Positions 24,312 through 32,966 of a stretch of DNA of 56,869 bases are shown one piece after another. The DNA comes from SURF-13 sp041695325. Its GTDB lineage: Bacteria; Pseudomonadota; Gammaproteobacteria; SURF-13. A program made the translations under genes and the position numbers. Numbering within the stretch: position 1 is the stretch's first letter; each line of letters opens with the position of its first letter. The DNA is taken from assembly GCA_041695325.1 (NCBI GenBank), contig JBGFRC010000026.1:1-56869 (forward strand), given 5' to 3'. The notes under the pieces were generated by a model. It was not told the origin of the DNA. It made no database searches and worked only from the letters and a program-made list of their open reading frames with translations.

Positions 24312-24833
24312 ATGACACTCGCCTGCGGCTGCCCTGAAAGCTTCCCCGATTGGCACGAACAAGACATCGCCCTCGGCGGGCGCCTTGCGCACACGCTCCC
24401 GCTCCCCACGTTCCTGCACATGCCGATAGGCTATGAGCTGCGCCGGGAGCGCCAGCGCCTGACGCTCCAGCGCCTCGGCCTCAAGGAATCCTGGCCCGGC
24501 CTGGTTTTGCTGCGCACCGGCTTGTTGCGCGGGAAACTCCTGCGCCTGCTGGAACCCGCCACCTCCCCCGCCGGTGGTCTGAGTTATCTCCCGCATCCGT
24601 TCTGGGTGAGGGGTTTCCTGCATCAAGGCCCGATCACCGCCATGGCGCAAAGCGCGCGGCACGTGCAAAGCGCCTTGGTGCGGTCAGGGAAGAAACCGCT
24701 AGAGCTGTACCTGGCTCATCTGACCTGTCCGCGCTGCGCTCCCACTCGCGGCGGGGAAAAGATATTGCTGCTGCGCCGCTGGGCTGAGAGCCCGGCCTTG
24801 TTGAAACGCGTCACTAAAGGAAGCTCTGAATAA
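24312..24833 (+). CDS. Conserved-looking protein of unknown function, coupled to mini CcoN-like copy A
   Basis: A 173-residue, mostly soluble, basic protein whose ATG directly follows the TAG of the mini CcoN-like gene, implying translational coupling. Notable features are a Cys-Gly-Cys near the N-terminus (LACGCPESFPDWHEQDI) and CPRC near the C-terminus (LAHLTCPRCAP), which could bind a metal, plus a central hydrophobic stretch (WPGLVLLRTGLL). I do not recognise the family. Its position suggests oxidase biogenesis. Confidence 0.6.
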   Translation: MTLACGCPESFPDWHEQDIALGGRLAHTLPLPTFLHMPIGYELRRERQRLTLQRLGLKESWPGLVLLRTGLLRGKLLRLLEPATSPAGGLSYLPHPFWVRGFLHQGPITAMAQSARHVQSALVRSGKKPLELYLAHLTCPRCAPTRGGEKILLLRRWAESPALLKRVTKGSSE

Positions 24834-24854
24834 ATCAGAGGTTCCTAAACAGGG

Positions 24855-25238
24855 TTAGCCTGCGTCCGGCGCGGGAAGGGCAAAGCTCAATACCGTTTCC
24901 TGGCCGGCGCGCTTGACCTGCACTTGCAGAACAGGATTCGGCCCCCGCACCTCCAGCGCGCGCCGGTACACGCCGGTGCGCCCATCCTGTATGGCTTGCG
25001 TCCAAGGCTGGTCATCGCCCATGCGGATAGAGACCAAGAGATCATGCGCCGCGCCGCGCGCCCCACGCGCGGAGACCAGAAACTCATTCATGCCCATGAC
25101 CACCGGCGCGGGACGGGTTTCGACGCCTACCGTCACGCCCTGCCACTCCTGCACCGGCAGGCGCGTCCGGTCCGCGCCACAGGCGCCCAGCAGCAGCACG
25201 GCGCACAGCAGCGCGCTACGTATCATCCTGTTCATCAT
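24855..25238 (-). CDS. CcoH/YtkA-like lipoprotein of the oxidase cluster
   Basis: A 127-residue lipoprotein, from the ATG at 25238 (MMNRMIRSALL), with lipobox LLGAC. The mature part (VTVGVETRPAPVVMGMNEFLV ... GRTGVYRRALEV) has the beta-rich pattern of YtkA/FixH domains, including the short YRR strand motif. It is the third gene after ccoG in the order ccoG, small TM protein, this gene, where ccoH normally sits. Unlike classical CcoH it is lipid-anchored. It overlaps the upstream gene by 23 bases. Family assignment is by pattern and position. Confidence 0.6.
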   Translation of the reverse strand: MMNRMIRSALLCAVLLLGACGADRTRLPVQEWQGVTVGVETRPAPVVMGMNEFLVSARGARGAAHDLLVSIRMGDDQPWTQAIQDGRTGVYRRALEVRGPNPVLQVQVKRAGQETVLSFALPAPDAG

Positions 25239-25629
25239 CGCGCTTCTTGTCGCTGTCCAGTCTGCCCGCGCGCCTGGAGCCGTACATGTTGACCATGTAA
25301 TACACAAACGCAAAACCCGCCGCGATCCACACCAGCGCAGCGGCGAAGCCCCAGTCAAGCCAGGGGCGCGGATGGCCGGGGCGGTCGCCCCAGAACGGAA
25401 AGCTCAAACCCACGGCGACCAGGGTGACGACCACGATCACCGCGGCAAACCAGTACGGCACCTTGCGCTGCGACTCCGGGATTTTCTCCACCAGCTCCCA
25501 GTCTTCCAGCCCGCGCCGCGCGCGGCGCTCCTCGTCGCTCGCGTAGCCGAAGTGCTGCGGATGTTCCTCGCCCCAGCCAGGAGTTTGCGTGGAACCGGTT
25601 TCCGGGTTTTTGCCGGGAGATTCGCTCAT
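25216..25629 (-). CDS. Two-helix membrane protein, short paralogue of the 226-residue oxidase-cluster protein
   Basis: A 137-residue protein, start ATG 25629 overlapping the ccoG stop (ATGA). A charged N-terminal half is followed by two helices (about 58-80 and 92-114). The first helix ends SFPFWGDRP and the second begins PWLDWGF. The protein at 32963-33643 has FPLWGQRP and PWWDIGY at the matching places, so the two look like paralogues of different length. No haem or metal motif is present. A structural oxidase subunit or assembly role is inferred from context. Confidence 0.65.
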   Translation of the reverse strand: MSESPGKNPETGSTQTPGWGEEHPQHFGYASDEERRARRGLEDWELVEKIPESQRKVPYWFAAVIVVVTLVAVGLSFPFWGDRPGHPRPWLDWGFAAALVWIAAGFAFVYYMVNMYGSRRAGRLDSDKKRDDEQDDT

Positions 25630-26969
25630 GACCCCGTCACCACGTGCTGCGTGCGGTAATCCACGCGCGCGCCGTCCTGCGACTCCAAACTCACCACCAA
25701 TGGATACAAACCTTTGGGCAGGGCGTTGATATGGAGATGGATATCCTGCCGCCCCACGCTTATGAAACTTGCCTGGCCAGCAGACAGCGTGTAGCTCCCT
25801 TGCGGCAATCCCTGCACGCTCAGCTTGAGCTGCGCCGGGCGGTACAGCTTGTTGGCGAGCGAGATACGGTAATCCCGGATCGCCGCGCCCTGGGCGATGT
25901 CGGCGCGATACACCGTGAGATGATAGGGTTGATAGCTCGCCATGCCCCATGCGAACATCGCCGCGCCGATCAGCGCAAACGGCAGGCTCCAGGAAAAACG
26001 CCCCAGCAGGGTGCCGAGGTTGCTTTTGATTTTCGCCCCCGCCGCCAGCATCCGGCCAGCTAGCCCGGAAAGCTTGCGCGCGCCAAACTCGAAGCTAAGC
26101 AGGCCCGGCTCGCCTTTTTTATATTGCAGGGAATCGCAGGCGCTGATGCACGCGCCGCAGTTGATGCAGCTGTCATACACATTGGTGTTACGCGGATCAA
26201 CGTCCACCGGACACACCGTGAGGCAGTAATTACACGCGGCGCAGCGCTCGCCGCGCGCGGCGTCGTAGGCGATGTGCAGCGTATGCGTGGTTTTGAACGA
26301 GTGCTGCCACACGCGGTAAATGCACATGAAGCGGCAGAGGAAATGCCGCACCACGGCGATGTCCACCAGGATAATCAGAACGAACACCGCATAAATCCAG
26401 TGCAGCGACGGCGCCAGACGCGCGTCGTGGCGGAATGTGATGAACGACCCTATCGCCGCTGGCGGGTAAAAATAGAGCAGCGGGATCAAGGCCAGCAGCA
26501 AGGCCGCGCCCAGGAACAGCAGACCCAAGGCCAGCCAGTTGAACCAGGTCTTTTTGCCGGGCGAAACGCGCAGCGTCTCCTCGCCGCTGAGGCTGACCTC
26601 CGCGCGCTTGCCCAGCAAGCGCTTGGTGACGCGGTTGGCCCACTCCGAGAACGTGTTTTGCGGGCACACCCAGCCGCAGAACGCCGCGCCCAGCGTGGAA
26701 TAAGTCATCACCAGGGCGCTCGACAGCGCCACCCAGAATCCCGCCACGATGAAAAAGTCGGCGAACCATATTTGCCGATCCAGCACCACAAACGTCGCGG
26801 CGGCGGGATCTATGCGAAACAATCCGCTGACCGGAATCAATATCGCAAGCGCCAACGCGCCCCATTGCACGGCGCGGCGCACAACATGCATGCGCCTGCC
26901 ATCCGAGACCGGGCGTGTCTCAACCGCCACCTTGATGCGGCTTAAAGCGTCATTGGCGCTGCTGCTCAT
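25626..26969 (-). CDS. ccoG: CcoG/FixG-family polyferredoxin, cbb3 oxidase assembly
   Basis: Membrane protein of 447 residues that in cbb3 systems reduces copper for insertion into CcoN. It has several membrane helices, CGWVCP (98-102) and two 4Fe-4S motifs: CAACNYCLTVCP (Cys243, 246, 249, 253) and CINCGACISACD (Cys268, 271, 274, 278). A C-terminal Ig-like FixG domain follows (from about 345). It starts the ccoG-TM-ccoH-like tail of the minus-strand array. The canonical neighbour ccoI (copper ATPase) is not in this window. Confidence 0.93.
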   Translation of the reverse strand: MSSSANDALSRIKVAVETRPVSDGRRMHVVRRAVQWGALALAILIPVSGLFRIDPAAATFVVLDRQIWFADFFIVAGFWVALSSALVMTYSTLGAAFCGWVCPQNTFSEWANRVTKRLLGKRAEVSLSGEETLRVSPGKKTWFNWLALGLLFLGAALLLALIPLLYFYPPAAIGSFITFRHDARLAPSLHWIYAVFVLIILVDIAVVRHFLCRFMCIYRVWQHSFKTTHTLHIAYDAARGERCAACNYCLTVCPVDVDPRNTNVYDSCINCGACISACDSLQYKKGEPGLLSFEFGARKLSGLAGRMLAAGAKIKSNLGTLLGRFSWSLPFALIGAAMFAWGMASYQPYHLTVYRADIAQGAAIRDYRISLANKLYRPAQLKLSVQGLPQGSYTLSAGQASFISVGRQDIHLHINALPKGLYPLVVSLESQDGARVDYRTQHVVTGS

Positions 26970-27046
26970 CTCACTGCTATTTTAACACAGGCCTCGCCGG
27001 TCTCCGGGGCGGAATACCTGTTGGACAGCTCGCGTTCCACGGAGTG

Positions 27047-29656
27047 CTATTTCAATGCGCGGATTTCCTTATCCAATGGATTGACCTCGGCCAACCGCGC
27101 GCGGTAGTGCTCGGCGGCGACGCCGTTCCCGGAGGCGCGCTCCAGGCGCCATAACCGGCGCAGGGTTTCAACGTGATCGGGACGGATATCCAGTATCGCT
27201 CGCAGCGCGTCGCGCTCGCTGCGCCCGCCGGCGCGCGCCTGCGGCAGTGTTTCGTACATGGCGTCGGCCAGGGCGTAGCCGATCCAGCGGTCTTGCGGGT
27301 TGGCCTCATAAGCCAGACGCAGCAGACGCGCGCCCTCTTCCCGTCCGCGCAAGGCGGCGAGCCAGGCGCGCACGGCGAGATCGCTTGCGCCATAGGCGCG
27401 CTCAAACGCGGCGAGCTCGCTTTCCGCAACTTGCAATTCCCGTGCGGCAGCATCCAGTGACGGCCGCGCGCTGAGCAGTTTCTCCAGCAGACGCGCCAAA
27501 TCCAGCTCGCCGCCGTAACGCGCGCGCGGCAGACGGTATTCGATGCGCGGCGCCCATTCATCCTGCACCGGCCCGGGGCCGGCGTTTATCTTCCCCCAGT
27601 AGCGCCCCAGCCAGGTCGCGGCGCCTTCGCCGCCGGTCGCCGCCGTCCGCGCCTCCGCGTTCATGCGCCGTAAATTGGCCAGCATGGCGGACGCGCCGGG
27701 TGCGCTGTCCCGCGGGCCGACCAGCGCCAGCCTGAAGCCGTCCATGAACAGCACGGCGTCGGGAAACGCGCGCTTGAATCCGCGCAACACGCTGTCCAGC
27801 GACTCGGCGTCGAATTGATTCAGCGCCAGCCACTGTACGAATAATCCGTTCTCATTGAGTCGCGCGCGCGCGCGCGCGAATTGTTGCGTGGTCAGCAGCG
27901 CGCTGTGCCCGATGAGATCGGGATGAAACAAATCGCCGACGATGACATCATAGCGCTCTGCCGTCGCGCGCAGGAAACGCCGCGCGTCGTCGCGCATGAT
28001 ATGCATATTTCCCGGCGCACCTTGATTGAGCGGCGCAAACAGAGGCGCGGCCTCGATCACGCCTTGCGCCAGCTCCACCGCCGTGCGCTCAAGCTGTGGA
28101 AACGGCACTGAACCGGACGCGGAAATTCCCGTGCCCAGACCGAGGAACAAGACCGAGCGCGGCGCCGGATGCAGCAACAGCGGTAGGCGCGCCTGATTTT
28201 GCTGCGCGGCCGCCGCGGCCTGGTCGGTGGAGGCGTCCATGCGCTGCAAGTCGGTGAGCAGCATGCGCTGCCCGGAGGGACGTTCCACCACGTGGGTGAT
28301 GGCCAGTGCGTCTTCATGGCGGAAGATATCCGTACTGTAGCCTTGCGCCTGCGGCAACAGGCGCGCCACGGGCGGCAGGTCACGCACCGGCCAGGCGGCC
28401 AATGCGACCAACAAACCGCCGGCGCCCCAGGCCGCAAAGTGCTTGACGCGCGGCGTCATCCACACCGCGCCGCACAGCAACAGCAACAGCGCGGCGATAG
28501 CCGCCGTCGCGGGCGCGCCCAGGAACGGCATCATTATCGCTCCCGCGGCCAGCGCGCCGAGCGCCGCGCCCAGTGAGTTTGCGCCATACAGGGCGGGGCC
28601 GCTGCCGGAATCGCCACCGCCGATACGCCTGCAGAGCAGCGGCAACCATGCGCCCAGCATGAGCGTAACCGGCAGGGTCAGCGCGGCCAGCGCCAGGCCT
28701 TGCAAGACCAGCGCGTGCAGCAGTGAATAAAACGCGCCCTGCTCGGCCCACGCCGAGACCAGCGGCACAAGCCACAGGCTCAGTACGGCGAAGCCCGCGG
28801 CGGCGAGCGGCAGCGCGGTGAACCATGTCTCGCCGCGCATGGCGCGCGCGGCGAGACTCCCGGCGCCTAACCCCAGCAAAAACACGGCGAGGATAAGCGC
28901 CATGACGTATTCGGTGCGCAGCAGCGTCATGCCGAAAATCCTGGTCCAGGCGATTTCCAGCATCAGCGCCGCCGCGCCCACCACGCCGTAGGCGATTAGA
29001 TTCTTACGCGCAGGGCGGGGGGCGGCGTTATCTGTATCAGGTTTAATTTTGCTCCACGCACACGTGGCAAGCACGGCGGCGGCGAGCGCCATGACGATCC
29101 CTAAGCCGGCCACGCTCTGCATGGCGCTCGCCCATCCCAGCACGGGCAGCAGCCCCAGCGGCAGCAATGCGCCTATGACCGCGCCCAGTGTGTTTATGCC
29201 GTAGAGTTCGGCCACGCCCAGACGTGACGCGGCCAGCGCCCGCAGCATCAAGGGAAAGGTCATGCCCAGCGCCGTGGCGGGGATCAACAGCAGCGTGAGC
29301 GTAGCCAGACCCTGGACAAGATACCAAACGTGCAACGGCGCGCCCGCGGCAAAACCGTCCAGCAGCCCGTCCAGCAGGCGAAACAGACTGGGCGAGAACA
29401 GGGCAAACAGCGCCACCGCGCCTTCCAGCGCGGCGTACCATAAGAGCGGCGCATTTTTACGGCGGCTCAACGCGCTGCCCGTGAGGCTGCCCGCGCCGAG
29501 CCCGGCCATGAACGCCGCCACGGTCACCACGACGCCGAAGATGCTGACGCCGAATTGCAGGCTCAACATGCGCGCCCACAGCACTTGATAGGCCAGCGCG
29601 GTGAGTCCGGAGAGCCCATACAGGACCGCGAGCGTCCAGCTCCATCCGGGGCGCAT
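27047..29656 (-). CDS. Fused membrane transporter-like / spermidine-synthase-fold protein
   Basis: An 869-residue protein. The N-terminal half (about 1-425) has roughly a dozen membrane helices with LTALAYQVLWARMLSLQFG, the usual opening of membrane-bound spermidine-synthase-like proteins. A cytoplasmic Rossmann domain follows (about 430-650) with SVLFLGLGTGIS for nucleotide or dcSAM binding and VIVGDLFHPDLIG. The C-terminal 200 residues are helical and TPR-like. Such fusions are widespread with unknown substrates, and true polyamine synthesis is not shown. It is embedded in the oxidase array between ccoG and a 120-residue membrane protein. Confidence 0.85.
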   Translation of the reverse strand: MRPGWSWTLAVLYGLSGLTALAYQVLWARMLSLQFGVSIFGVVVTVAAFMAGLGAGSLTGSALSRRKNAPLLWYAALEGAVALFALFSPSLFRLLDGLLDGFAAGAPLHVWYLVQGLATLTLLLIPATALGMTFPLMLRALAASRLGVAELYGINTLGAVIGALLPLGLLPVLGWASAMQSVAGLGIVMALAAAVLATCAWSKIKPDTDNAAPRPARKNLIAYGVVGAAALMLEIAWTRIFGMTLLRTEYVMALILAVFLLGLGAGSLAARAMRGETWFTALPLAAAGFAVLSLWLVPLVSAWAEQGAFYSLLHALVLQGLALAALTLPVTLMLGAWLPLLCRRIGGGDSGSGPALYGANSLGAALGALAAGAIMMPFLGAPATAAIAALLLLLCGAVWMTPRVKHFAAWGAGGLLVALAAWPVRDLPPVARLLPQAQGYSTDIFRHEDALAITHVVERPSGQRMLLTDLQRMDASTDQAAAAAQQNQARLPLLLHPAPRSVLFLGLGTGISASGSVPFPQLERTAVELAQGVIEAAPLFAPLNQGAPGNMHIMRDDARRFLRATAERYDVIVGDLFHPDLIGHSALLTTQQFARARARLNENGLFVQWLALNQFDAESLDSVLRGFKRAFPDAVLFMDGFRLALVGPRDSAPGASAMLANLRRMNAEARTAATGGEGAATWLGRYWGKINAGPGPVQDEWAPRIEYRLPRARYGGELDLARLLEKLLSARPSLDAAARELQVAESELAAFERAYGASDLAVRAWLAALRGREEGARLLRLAYEANPQDRWIGYALADAMYETLPQARAGGRSERDALRAILDIRPDHVETLRRLWRLERASGNGVAAEHYRARLAEVNPLDKEIRALK

Positions 29657-29689
29657 GTCAATCCGGAAGCGGGTTCGCGCCGGGCGCGG

Positions 29690-30052
29690 TTAGAAGGGAT
29701 AGAACCACACTACCGCGACCACGGCGTGAGCCAGCGCCAGCGTAGCGGTGATACCGGCAAACACCATGTGCGCCACGAACACCGGCTTGTTGTACAGCGC
29801 CATGGCTAGACCTAACGCCAGCGTAGTAAAAAGGGTGAGGAGCAGCAACAGCCCCATGAGAAACAGGATGCGCTGCTTGCGCTTGATGTCGGCCATAAGC
29901 TCCTGCACGGAAGGCCCAGCGACCTGCTGCTCGCGCTCTATAAACTGCTGGATCACTTCCTGTCCCTGCTGCAGCGCGCTGTTCGCCGTTTCCGCCCGAA
30001 CCGCGAGTGGAAAGGCTAGCAATAACAGCAGCGCGATGGTCGGGGCACTCAC
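29690..30052 (-). CDS. Predicted membrane protein of the oxidase cluster (120 aa)
   Basis: A 120-residue protein with an N-terminal signal peptide (LLLLLAFPLAVRAE), an amphipathic, Gln- and Glu-rich helix (about 22-58) and two membrane helices (about 63-85 and 92-118). GTG start at 30052 overlaps the stop of the preceding small gene by 4 bases (GTGA). No family recognised. Cotranscription with SUMF1-like and spermidine-synthase-like genes suggests an accessory role. Confidence 0.65.
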   Translation of the reverse strand: MSAPTIALLLLLAFPLAVRAETANSALQQGQEVIQQFIEREQQVAGPSVQELMADIKRKQRILFLMGLLLLLTLFTTLALGLAMALYNKPVFVAHMVFAGITATLALAHAVVAVVWFYPF

Positions 30053-30303
30053 GGCTCGTTGCCCTCCTCACCTTCCCTTCGACCAGGCTCAGGACAGGAG
30101 TCGGAGTTTTTCCCGCGTTTGGCGTAGCGCCAATACAGCCACACGGCGAGCGCCAGCGGCAGCAACACGCCCGGCAACAGAAACAGAAAGATGTACCATA
30201 TGGTATCGAGCGTGACGTGCAGATAACGGTAACTGTCCACAGCCCAGGCATCGCAGGAAAACGCGAACAGAAACAGTGCAGCGATCGGGTATTTTGAGTT
30301 CAT
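30049..30303 (-). CDS. Small membrane protein (84 aa) with a repeat-derived C-terminus
   Basis: Signal peptide (PIAALFLFAFSCDAWA), one clear membrane helix (about 34-58, LDTIWYIFLFLLPGVLLPL) and a basic KRGK segment. The last 18 residues (NSDSCPEPGRREGEEGN...) are encoded largely by a copy of the CCTTCGACnnGCTCAGGACAGG palindromic repeat (30075-30099), so the original C-terminus has probably been extended or replaced. Function unknown; part of the minus-strand oxidase array. Confidence 0.6.
   Translation of the reverse strand: MNSKYPIAALFLFAFSCDAWAVDSYRYLHVTLDTIWYIFLFLLPGVLLPLALAVWLYWRYAKRGKNSDSCPEPGRREGEEGNEP
30075..30099. repeat. Short REP-like repeat inside a CDS
   Basis: CCCTTCGACCAGGCTCAGGA is one of four related short sequences in the window (others at about 30317-30343, 44592-44615 and 52531-52556), consensus CCTTCG...GCTCAGGaCAGG. 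Similar short repeats are common in environmental bacterial genomes. This copy is translated on the minus strand as SCPEPGRREG. Confidence 0.6.
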
Positions 30304-30316
30304 GTTTAGTTGACAT

Positions 30317-30330
30317 CCCGTTCGCTGCGC

Positions 30331-30343
<13 letters not shown>
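30317..30343. repeat. Short REP-like repeat at the 3' end of the SUMF1-like gene
   Basis: CCCGTTCGCTGCGCTCAGGG followed by CAGGCT matches the same short repeat family. It supplies the final codons and TGA stop (30331-30333) of the SUMF1-like gene, whose product ends AQSLP. Confidence 0.55.
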
Positions 30344-31380
<1,037 letters not shown>

Positions 31381-31402
31381 GGTGACGCGGATGCCCGCTG
31401 CA

Positions 31403-31888
31403 CTACCGGCGGTAAGGCTCCCCCGTCAATTTTTCATATTCCGCCTTGCGCGTCTCCTCCAGATACCAATCCTGCACCTTGAGACTCGCCATATAGGCTG
31501 CCAAGGTGCGGCGCTCCTCCGTGCTCAAATGCGCGTAGGAAGGCATGCGGTACTGTGGCTTTAACCGGCTGGGCAGTATGGCTTGCGGGTCGGCCGCGGA
31601 AAAGTAGTTGTAAAACCACTCTTCGTCGCGCAGGGAACCGATGCCATCCAGGGCGGGGGCGGGCACAGATTCAAACATATTGCGCACCGTCCACAAGGTG
31701 TGACAACTCTTGCACTCCAGTCTGCGATACAGCCCCCAGCCGGCGCGCGCAAGCTCGGGGGAAGCGGTACTGTAGAAAGGTATACCGGGATCAGGCTCTC
31801 TGGTACCGGACTGCCACAGTCCTCTGCCGAGCGCGGCCAGCGCGACCACTGCTATCAGTCCCAGCACCCATTTTTCTCCGCTGCGCAC
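31403..31888 (-). CDS. Membrane-anchored monohaem cytochrome c
   Basis: A 161-residue protein with an uncleaved N-terminal anchor (about 7-25), haem site CKSCH (Cys59, Cys62, His63) and a likely axial Met115 in PQYRMPSYAHLS. The fold pattern (SVPAPALDGIGS, TLAAYMASL) resembles CcoO/CcoP-type periplasmic cytochrome domains. As no dihaem CcoP exists in the array, this is the best candidate for the electron-entry subunit. It follows the CcoS-like gene by 3 bases. Confidence 0.85.
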   Translation of the reverse strand: MRSGEKWVLGLIAVVALAALGRGLWQSGTREPDPGIPFYSTASPELARAGWGLYRRLECKSCHTLWTVRNMFESVPAPALDGIGSLRDEEWFYNYFSAADPQAILPSRLKPQYRMPSYAHLSTEERRTLAAYMASLKVQDWYLEETRKAEYEKLTGEPYRR

Positions 31889-31891
31889 GCG

Positions 31892-32149
31892 CTAGCCGCG
31901 GCCTTCGCGGCTCTTCAGCTCTTCGCGGCGCTTGATCTGGCGCGCGATCACCTCGCGGCTCTTGGCGTATTCTGCCGGGTCCATTTTGTCCTGGTCCGCC
32001 TCGGTGAACATCACGTACTTGATGTCCTCGTCGAACTGCTCGTTGCGCATCGCCCAGCGGATACCGAACGCCACCGCAATCAGAATCAGTGCGCCTATCA
32101 CCAGCCACAAATAAATCGTCCAGCCGTCTACCAATATATCCGCGTTCAT
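31892..32149 (-). CDS. CcoS-like cbb3 oxidase maturation protein
   Basis: An 85-residue protein with one N-terminal helix (WTIYLWLVIGALILIAVAF) followed by IRWAMRNEQFDEDIKYVMF. This parallels the CcoS signature, where a helix is followed by a W-A-x-R-x-x-Q-F-D-D motif. CcoS is needed for cofactor insertion into cbb3 oxidases. I use ATG 32149 (MNADILVDG); the longer open frame begins inside the adjacent repeat and is spurious. The C-terminal 35 residues are more charged and longer than in typical CcoS. Confidence 0.75.
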   Translation of the reverse strand: MNADILVDGWTIYLWLVIGALILIAVAFGIRWAMRNEQFDEDIKYVMFTEADQDKMDPAEYAKSREVIARQIKRREELKSREGRG

Positions 32150-32190
32150 TGCTCCATTCTCCCAAGTTGACAACGGGCTTTCATCAGCTT

Positions 32191-32351
32191 CTAGCAGGCT
32201 GTTGAGAAACAGCCTGCGTGCGGTGCAGGGACGCACCGCCATTTTTTCAAGCACGCTTTATGTGCTTGAAAAATGAAGCAAAGCGAAAATGACACTTTTC
32301 GCTTTGCGAGTTGAAAAAGCCCATGGAAGGGCTTTTTCAACAACCTGCTAG
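32191..32351 (+). repeat. Multi-hairpin repeat, copy 4 (subfamily II, short form)
   Basis: Starts CTAGCAGG and ends CCTGCTAG, so the termini are perfect inverted repeats here and extend inward (19 positions, 3 mismatches). It lacks the GC-rich insert of copies 1 and 3, leaving the simple stem GCGGTGC/GCACCGC. The TAG stop of the minus-strand gene at 32348-32704 falls within the terminal CTAG. It separates that gene from the CcoS-like gene inside the oxidase array. Confidence 0.92.
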
Positions 32352-32704
32352 ACCAAATAGCCGCCCAATAATTGCAGCGCGCCGAAAATCACCGCTACCA
32401 CGATGCCCAGAAATATCCAGGCAAACAGCCACTTTTCTCCGCGCTTCAATCCTTTGACATTTTTCCCCGCCATAAATCCCACCACAATGGAAGCGAAAAA
32501 TATGATGGCAAGCAGCATGAAGAAAAATACCCCCACGCCGAACTGCTGGCTGTACAGACTGTCCACCCCGCGGTCTTCAGGTAGCGGGTTTTGCGCCTCT
32601 ACCGCCACACGGCCCTGCGCTGCGACCAAGGAGGATGGGTTATTTAATTCAGACATAACACTGTTTGCAAGATAGGGGCCCGCCGCAGAGGCTGGGTCTG
32701 ACAT
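32348..32704 (-). CDS. Two-helix membrane protein of the oxidase cluster (118 aa)
   Basis: A 118-residue protein with a polar N-terminal half and two membrane helices (about 57-79 and 91-115; GVFFFMLLAIIFFASIV and FAWIFLGIVVAVIFG). An internal ATG at 32656 (MSELNNPSS) is an alternative start; neither has a strong Shine-Dalgarno. Its stop codon is contributed by the repeat, so the last one or two residues may not be ancestral. No family recognised. It is isolated from the upstream genes by a strong hairpin. Confidence 0.6.
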   Translation of the reverse strand: MSDPASAAGPYLANSVMSELNNPSSLVAAQGRVAVEAQNPLPEDRGVDSLYSQQFGVGVFFFMLLAIIFFASIVVGFMAGKNVKGLKRGEKWLFAWIFLGIVVAVIFGALQLLGGYLV

Positions 32705-32781
32705 CTCTGCTGGATTATCCAGCGGGTTGAAAGACGCGCAGCAGATGAACGGCGTTATGTATAGTTAGACAAGCTCCGTAA

Positions 32782-32815
32782 AAGCACAATGCCGCTGTTA
32801 AGCGGCATTGTGCTT
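32782..32815 (-). terminator. Strong hairpin ending the ccoNO transcript unit
   Basis: A perfect 15-bp stem, AAGCACAATGCCGCT (32782-32796) with AGCGGCATTGTGCTT (32801-32815), loop of 4. It lies 23 bases after the stop of the 42-residue gene. On the minus strand it continues CTTTTACGG, so it can act as an intrinsic terminator or a 3' stabiliser. Confidence 0.7.
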
Positions 32816-32837
32816 GGCTGAATACTGCGTGGCGGAT

Positions 32838-32966
32838 TTACTGCTTTTTCCTCTTGTACAAGTTCGGTGCGTAGCGATCCACGATGAAGCTGTACAACAC
32901 CGGCACAATCAGGGCGATCAGCGCCACCACGATCAGCACCACGGGTGGGTTGTCCAGGTCTATCAT
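32838..32966 (-). CDS. 42-residue membrane microprotein, CcoQ-like
   Basis: ATG 32966 overlaps the stop of the 226-residue gene (ATGA) and has GAGGAG upstream. The product is a single helix (PPVVLIVVALIALIVPVLYS) with a basic tail (RYAPNLYKRKKQ). Size, topology and position after the oxidase subunits correspond to CcoQ, though CcoQ sequences are too variable for a firm call. Confidence 0.7.
   Translation of the reverse strand: MIDLDNPPVVLIVVALIALIVPVLYSFIVDRYAPNLYKRKKQ

Noticed and set aside
31403..31888. CcoP assignment for the monohaem cytochrome
   Set aside because: CcoP carries two CxxCH motifs. This protein has one and is too short, so it is reported as a monohaem cytochrome that may substitute for CcoP.
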